64,000 bases of DNA from Vulcanisaeta sp. JCM 14467 (GTDB lineage: Archaea > Thermoproteota > Thermoprotei > Thermoproteales > Thermocladiaceae), in assembly GCF_001316245.1 (NCBI RefSeq), contig NZ_BBDM01000004.1, forward strand, positions 1-64,000, in the 5' to 3' direction. Below are positions 58,689 through 64,000 of this stretch, in pieces. The notes under the pieces were generated by a model, which saw only the letters and a list, made by a program, of their open reading frames with translations, was not told the origin of the DNA and ran no database searches. Position 1 is the stretch's first letter; each line of letters begins with the position of its first letter. A program made the position numbers and the translations under genes.

Positions 58689-61600
58689 ATGGGTAGTATA
58701 GTGGGTGTGAGTTTCTGGAGTAAATTCACACGCTCACTATTAAGGAGGTATATAATCATAGCCTTAATAATTATGATTATCATACCACTAGCCGTTAAGG
58801 CTCAGGCTCCTGCCGTAAATAGTACACACTTTGTGATTTATGACCTGGCAAATGCCGGTCAAGCCTACGACCAAGAACTAGACAACTACCTAGAGCAGGG
58901 ATACTCCACATATACGGGTCTTGGCATGAAGATGGCACCGCCATGCAGTGGAAATCAGTACACAGTATATGTGGTTTCTCAGGCTGAGCAGGCCAGTGAG
59001 GCTGGCGTGACTGAGTGGTATTATGAGTATAACCCAAGCACGGGCCAAATAATTAACGCCTGCATTGTTGAGATAAACATAAGCGCTGGCCTAAATCAAG
59101 AATGGCTAGAGCACACGGCATACCATGAGTTAGTTCATGTATCGCAATTAGCGTATTTGCAATACACAACGATGCCGCAGAATTATCCCTGGTACATCGA
59201 GGCTGATGCTGAGGGCACGGCAAGCTATTACACGAATCAATGCCCAATAGCCCAGGACTACTTTCAATACAACCAGTATGAGTATGACCCATACGACTAC
59301 TCAGGAAAACCTATAATAAACATGTACTACTACTCAGCCTTTATTTACTGGCTGGTCGCTAACGGGATTGAACCAGCCACAATAGAGCAGAACGTATTCG
59401 CGGGAAGCGCCATCGTTAATTCATGGCTCGATAATTACTACATCCAATACTTACTCTCCATAGTCCATGGCCAGGACCTATGCGGTACAACATACTACCC
59501 AAGTTTCCAAACAATAAGCGTGAGCGGTAACACCTACTCATTTAGCATTAGTCTACAGGGACTAAGCGCGGAGTACTACGAAGTTCAGCTACCCGCCACG
59601 GGCACCATAGAGATTACCGCGAGTGGTGGTTCGGTCATTAGTAATATAGAGCTTAATTCAGCATTCTCGGTAACAAACACCACCCTATACATGGCTGTGG
59701 TCAACCCAACGACCAATAGCGAAACCGTTACATTGACAATAAGCTATACCCCAGGTATGATGGTTAAAATAGTTAGTGGAACCTACAACGTCATGAGGGG
59801 GTCACTGACCCTAGAACTCTACGTTACATATGGGACAGCCCCAGTTACGGGTACAATATACGTCAATGGCACAGCGATCAGCGCAAGTAATGGTTATGCG
59901 AGTATCACGTTGACGGGAATTACCTGGGGTACCTACACGGTCAATGTGACGTACGATAACTCAGCCGCACTTGCTCAGGTAACCCTTACGCAACCAACAA
60001 TATCACTAATAACATCATCCACACTATACCTAACGAGTGATAGCTTCGGTTATTTAGTGTTTTCAATAAATAATCCCAACAATGTGATTCTCATAACCGA
60101 TGTAATTGTCTCATCACCACCAAGTCCAACGAACCCCTTCAAACCAATGATCTATTTCCAACCAGGTAATGAAACCGTGACATTAAACCCAGGCACAAAC
60201 ACGGTCAAGGTTTATTTCTTCACCAATAGCACTGTGACGAGCGGGCAGGGCGATATTTACCTATACAATAGCCCAAGCACGGCAATAACACTCGGCTATA
60301 ACGTGGTGCCAGCCCAAGTGGATATCTCTGATGCTACGTATTACATAAATGGTAATTACACGGTAATCAATGCATACGTTAGTGGGATAAGCTCAATTCA
60401 GTCTGTGGTAGCTGGCCTAAGCGGTGCGGTTTACGTTAATTACAGCACGTACACTATAACAGTACTCATAATAAACATAACACCGCCAACCATAGACTTG
60501 ATTCCGAGCATCATAACCATCGCACCACACTGGGTCTTAGTCAACGCAACGATAGGGATCTACAGCCCAACAACCTGCCCAGGATATCCCGTAACCTATA
60601 GCGGTGAGTTCTACGTGAATAACAATTACGTGGGCAGCGCCACGGTGCAATGCGGTAAGGCCAAATTCATCTGGGGCGTGTTGAACTTAACGTACACGGG
60701 CAATAAACTAACGCTTACAATAAGCAATTCATCAATCACCACGAGCCTAGGTATTGTACCACCGAGAATTACCGTAATTGATTATCTATGGAATGTGACG
60801 GGCACCACTGAGTATGTGACGGTAGATCTAAGCGTAACTGGTCCTTATCAATACGTGGTTTTCAACCACGTACTGAGCAATTCAACGATAGAGGTCAATT
60901 ATACCCTACCCATAAGTGAGGGCGTTCTGGTTATAAACACTGGGTTCAATAATATAACGATTTCAAGACCAACACCATCAATAAGCCTTGAATCACCTGC
61001 AATAACGGCGTACCCACACGTAATAAGCGTCACCATTAATATCACGATGCCACCAACACTCGCTTACGAAGGCCCATTAAACGTGTACATAAACGGGTCA
61101 TTATACTCATCAATGATCATCAACTTACCACCAGGCAGGTCAAGCCTAGTTAACGTACTCGTTAAACCAATGATGCCAAGCATTTATGTAATCGATGTAG
61201 AACTTGGCACATGGTCATCTAGCAACATCACGGCAGCCAGCGTGGAGTTGCTCGGATTAAGCATACAGGCTGAGCCGCTGGTGCTTATTGGTCGTTATGA
61301 GACAATAAACATAACACTCAATGATTACCCACCAATAAGCCTCCCCATAAATGTCACACTCAATGGTTGCATTAATGAGACGATGGTGGTTACGGCAAAT
61401 GCATCATTAAGCATGGCATTCAATGAGGAATGTAAGTTAAGCATTAATGCATCATCATATATACTGACAAGTGAGGCGGTTAGTTATTGGGATGACCTAA
61501 ACCTATGGATAAACAACACAATTGGTTACTACGATGGCTACCCGTTACTGCTTAACGAGACAATAACCGCATACGCAACATTCAATAACGGCTCAAGGGT

Positions 61601-62072
61601 TCCAGCAACGGTTCTCATTAATGGTTCAAACACATTCACACCGCAGGCCTTAGGGCCGATTACAATCATGCTGAGCATCGAGTACCTAGGCATTACTAAT
61701 GAGTCTGAAATTAATGCGTATGTTATACCGCCAACATACTTCGAAGCCGAGGAGATACTTAATGAATTGGGAAACCCACCATTCCTAAACACCACAATAG
61801 CCAACGCCATAAAAAGTGGTAATTGGGGATTGGTAAACGAAGTAGTCAGTGATTACCAATCATCATCAAGGTCCTACGACCCACTTGCCCAATTATCAAG
61901 GTACTTATTAACGCAGGCCATAGTGAATGGCGACATCAATAGGATAGGCTTGGTAAGCACCATACTAAGGTATGAAATCCTCATCTACGTAGTATTTACC
62001 GCGGTAATTACACTAATGATAATTGCGATATACAGAATAGTCAGGGCCAAGCGGTATAAATCATCCATGTAA
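58689..62072 (+). CDS. large surface-anchored zinc metalloprotease
   Basis: 1,127 residues from ATG 58689. A signal anchor (RYIIIALIIMIIIPLAVKA, cleavage near AQA) is followed by a metallopeptidase domain with YHELVHVSQ (HELVH, Zn ligands), a third acidic ligand in PWYIEADAEGTASYY, and then a long beta-sandwich-rich stretch with repeated SITLTISYTP- and NVTY-type segments and dozens of N-x-S/T sequons. It ends with a membrane helix and basic tail (VFTAVITLMIIAIYRIV then RAKRYKSSM). So it is displayed outside and anchored at both ends or processed to a secreted form. Intact reading frame despite its length. Gluzincin-like by HExxH with a distant Glu. Confidence 0.8.
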   Translation: MGSIVGVSFWSKFTRSLLRRYIIIALIIMIIIPLAVKAQAPAVNSTHFVIYDLANAGQAYDQELDNYLEQGYSTYTGLGMKMAPPCSGNQYTVYVVSQAEQASEAGVTEWYYEYNPSTGQIINACIVEINISAGLNQEWLEHTAYHELVHVSQLAYLQYTTMPQNYPWYIEADAEGTASYYTNQCPIAQDYFQYNQYEYDPYDYSGKPIINMYYYSAFIYWLVANGIEPATIEQNVFAGSAIVNSWLDNYYIQYLLSIVHGQDLCGTTYYPSFQTISVSGNTYSFSISLQGLSAEYYEVQLPATGTIEITASGGSVISNIELNSAFSVTNTTLYMAVVNPTTNSETVTLTISYTPGMMVKIVSGTYNVMRGSLTLELYVTYGTAPVTGTIYVNGTAISASNGYASITLTGITWGTYTVNVTYDNSAALAQVTLTQPTISLITSSTLYLTSDSFGYLVFSINNPNNVILITDVIVSSPPSPTNPFKPMIYFQPGNETVTLNPGTNTVKVYFFTNSTVTSGQGDIYLYNSPSTAITLGYNVVPAQVDISDATYYINGNYTVINAYVSGISSIQSVVAGLSGAVYVNYSTYTITVLIINITPPTIDLIPSIITIAPHWVLVNATIGIYSPTTCPGYPVTYSGEFYVNNNYVGSATVQCGKAKFIWGVLNLTYTGNKLTLTISNSSITTSLGIVPPRITVIDYLWNVTGTTEYVTVDLSVTGPYQYVVFNHVLSNSTIEVNYTLPISEGVLVINTGFNNITISRPTPSISLESPAITAYPHVISVTINITMPPTLAYEGPLNVYINGSLYSSMIINLPPGRSSLVNVLVKPMMPSIYVIDVELGTWSSSNITAASVELLGLSIQAEPLVLIGRYETINITLNDYPPISLPINVTLNGCINETMVVTANASLSMAFNEECKLSINASSYILTSEAVSYWDDLNLWINNTIGYYDGYPLLLNETITAYATFNNGSRVPATVLINGSNTFTPQALGPITIMLSIEYLGITNESEINAYVIPPTYFEAEEILNELGNPPFLNTTIANAIKSGNWGLVNEVVSDYQSSSRSYDPLAQLSRYLLTQAIVNGDINRIGLVSTILRYEILIYVVFTAVITLMIIAIYRIVRAKRYKSSM

Positions 62073-62130
62073 TAATTAATTATACCATCCATCATTTATT
62101 ATGAAATGCCAAATTAATTCATCCTTTTGA

Positions 62131-62137
62131 TTTTTTT
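62131..62137 (+). terminator. T-run terminator after the metalloprotease gene
   Basis: Seven T following CATCCTTTTGA, about 60 bases after the stop at 62072, in a 219-base stretch (62073-62291) where I see no gene. Confidence 0.4.
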
Positions 62138-62291
62138 ATGGCGTCATGGTTTCAATTAAGGATTGTTTCATCAGTCCTTTTTAGGTATACGTTTTATTTC
62201 CATTATGTTGATTTATCGCTGGCGAATAATTTAACATTCTTAGTCCAAATACTGGTTAAGTCTAGAACAGGAATGCTATTGAATAGGAGTA

Positions 62292-63787
62292 CTATGTTGT
62301 GCCGCTCAGCCTTTTAGGGATTTCGTACGGCCTCGTACCCTTCCAGAATTCCTCCTCGACTTCGCTTGGTAGGTCGTACTCCACGGGGTCCCTGACACCG
62401 TTTATCCTAAATGCCCACCTCCTCATATAGCAGGGCCCACACCTACCGCAGTGCTTCTCACCATTGTCGTAGCAACTCCAGGTTAGGTGAAGTGGTGCTC
62501 CAACTTCGAGACCGAGCTTCACAATCTCATGCTTAACCAGGTGCCCCACAGGCATTATCAACTCCACATGCTTATTAGGACCAACGGCGTAGGGCATAAC
62601 CCTGTTAAGGAGCCTAATGAACTCCATCTCATTATCGGGGTAAGCGCCAGCCTCCTCCAGGTTAATCCCGGTGGCTATGTAATCAAAGCCGTAAGCCTCA
62701 GCGATGGCCGTGGCAAGGGCTATGAATACGAAGTTCCTAGCTGGAACCCACTCATGGGCAAACTCGGCACCCTCCCTACCCTCATCAACACGGTTAATCT
62801 CCCCATCACCCAGAAGTGGCGAGTGCCTAACGATCTTGAAGAAGTCCATGTTGACCTCAAGTAGTGGGACGCCGAGGAACTCGGCAATCCTCTTAATAGC
62901 CCTATCCTCCTGGGTCTCGGCCCTATGTCCGTAGTTAAAGTGAAGGAGCGTTACCTCATAGCCCTGCCTAAGCAGGTACGTGGCTGCCGTGGTTGAGTCA
63001 AGACCGCCGCTGGCTATTACGAGGACCCTCTTCCTCCTACCCTGCTCCTCATTCCTCAACGATACTGTGGACCAGGTACCGTCAATCCCAATTTCCACTA
63101 CGGTGTAGGGCTCGACGCGCCTAATCACTGGCGTGTCCCAAATGGGTTTGTTAGAGTCGTCAATTAAGTAGTCATCTAGGCTTGCGAAGAATAGGGCCTT
63201 TAAGTCGCTATACCAGGCCATGTACAGTGGCTTAAAGTTCGTGGCGAGCCAAACCCTGCCAGGCCTGTGCGTATCCATTATTGCCAATGCATAGCTACCG
63301 ACAACGTGGTTAACCAACACGTCCCTAAGCCCATTCAGTGATCCGTCCCATAGTCTTTCGAGTAGTGGCGGTAGTATTGCGGTGTCAATCCTGGACTTAC
63401 GGGTCAGATTGAACTTAGTCTCTAACTCCTTGTCATTGGCTATTGTGCCGTTATGCGCCACAACCACGTGCTCACCAATCATTGGCTGTATATCGTCCTC
63501 AATCTTAACCCTCACATACTCCGTGGTCGGCTCAGCCTATTGTTGAATATCACAGCCACGGTATCCTCACCAATGATACTGGGTATCCTATTCACGGCGA
63601 TGCTCGGCCTCTCCCTGCTCTTGAATACATTCAATTCACCATCTCTACTCAGGGCAACAATGCCAAAGCTGTCACGACCCCTCTCCTCACCCTTAACAAT
63701 GACCATCCTCAAAACCTCCTCAATCCTCCTGGCCCTATCTACGTCCAACCTATCACCAAATATTAATACTCCACCAATCGTGCACAT
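62292..63787 (-). CDS. queC: GAT-QueC: glutaminase-like domain fused to 7-cyano-7-deazaguanine synthase
   Basis: About 498 residues. The N-terminus MCTIGGVLIFGDRLD has Cys at position 2, the nucleophile of class II (Ntn) glutamine amidotransferases, with EERGRDSFGIVAL and HVVVAHNGTIANDKELE. The C-terminal part is QueC: VIASGGLDSTTAATYL (PP-loop), and the zinc-binding SCYDNGEKHCGRCGPCYMRR. The break near 63513 joins FNNRLSRP to VRVKIEDDI. In Crenarchaeota lacking ArcS, the GAT-QueC fusion is thought to complete archaeosine synthesis in tRNA. It begins 33 bases after queE, one operon. Confidence 0.92.
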
Positions 63788-63820
63788 CCTGACCCAGGCG
63801 TTACCTGAATATTTAAGTCT

Positions 63821-64000
63821 TTATTTAAACCCCATAAGGATATGAAGCCTCGGTGTGTAATTAACACCGAGTTTTACAGCCATCGGCTTCGTAATGGTCT
63901 CATCCTTAGCAACGCACTCTTCACGTGTTGTGCACTGGCTCATTAAGTATACCCTATCGTGTGGTATATTGAATTTGTTCATGAACCAAAGAACCTCATT
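63821..64000 (-). CDS. queE: 7-carboxy-7-deazaguanine synthase QueE, C-terminal end only
   Basis: Minus-strand frame open to the window edge, 59 residues visible, reading EVLWFMNKFNIPHDRVYLMS early and ending KLGVNYTPRLHILMGFK with a stop at 63821-63823. The NYTPRLHI end and VLWLMNKxNIP-like segment are characteristic of the QueE radical-SAM C-terminus. It forms the deazapurine core upstream of QueC in the same pathway and precedes GAT-QueC in the same direction. The start lies outside the window. Confidence 0.8.
   Translation of the reverse strand, partial: NEVLWFMNKFNIPHDRVYLMSQCTTREECVAKDETITKPMAVKLGVNYTPRLHILMGFK

Overview
The window reads as a chromosomal stretch from a hyperthermophilic Thermoproteales archaeon, most like Vulcanisaeta or Caldivirga (inference from gene content and base composition, not from a database match). 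Reverse gyrase, archaeal clamp-loader subunits RfcL and RfcS, SRP54, RtcB, GatE, aIF1A, NMD3, a mevalonate kinase, a GAT-QueC fusion for archaeosine, a PaREP1 protein and TATA-box promoters about 25 bases before leaderless starts all point that way. Internal operon genes tend to carry GGTGA-type ribosome binding sites.

Layout. 1-4.7 kb: end of a secreted protein gene, a DUF89 / sulfite-oxidase-like pair, a TRIC-type channel and RfcL. 4.8-16 kb: a complete type I-D CRISPR-Cas locus. It has an 18-repeat array, cas2-cas4, a divergent csa3-cas6-cas1 arm, and cas10d-csc2-csc1-cas3, and is closed by a tiny two-repeat satellite array in the opposite orientation. 16.3 kb: a canonical C/D box sRNA enclosed in a 10-bp inverted repeat. 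16.5-36.4 kb: information-processing and housekeeping genes (RfcS, uS7, RtcB, GatE, thiolase, KaiC-like ATPase with its TIGR03879-type partner, intron-bearing tRNA-Gly, SixA-like phosphatase, B12-type ribonucleotide reductase, reverse gyrase, Rio1). 36.6-45.9 kb: a large redox cluster, korDAB followed by korC-hdrA/mvhD-hdrCB-etfA-etfB. 45.9-54.6 kb: aIF1A, NMD3, HtrA, a phosphodiesterase, SRP54, a tyrosine-rich-tailed KaiC/RadA-like ATPase, a PIN-ATPase-KH protein and mevalonate kinase. 54.6-62 kb: membrane proteins, a second C/D box sRNA, a divergent IorA-like protein and a large surface metalloprotease. 62.3-64 kb: queE-queC for archaeosine.

The type I-D locus appears functionally complete: adaptation (Cas1, Cas2, Cas4), crRNA processing (Cas6), effector (Cas10d, Csc2, Csc1, probably an internally translated Cas11d) and the Cas3 helicase, with a Csa3 CARF-HTH regulator. 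The redox cluster places a 2-oxoacid:ferredoxin oxidoreductase gamma subunit in one apparent operon with a heterodisulfide-reductase-like module and an electron-transfer flavoprotein, which suggests a flavin-based bifurcating or confurcating assembly.

Roughly half of the protein genes, including single-copy essential ones, are broken by one-base frameshifts, several in 7-base homopolymers. I read these as consensus errors of the assembly and annotate such genes as one spanning feature. Product names are from recognition of motifs and sequence character only; no search was run.
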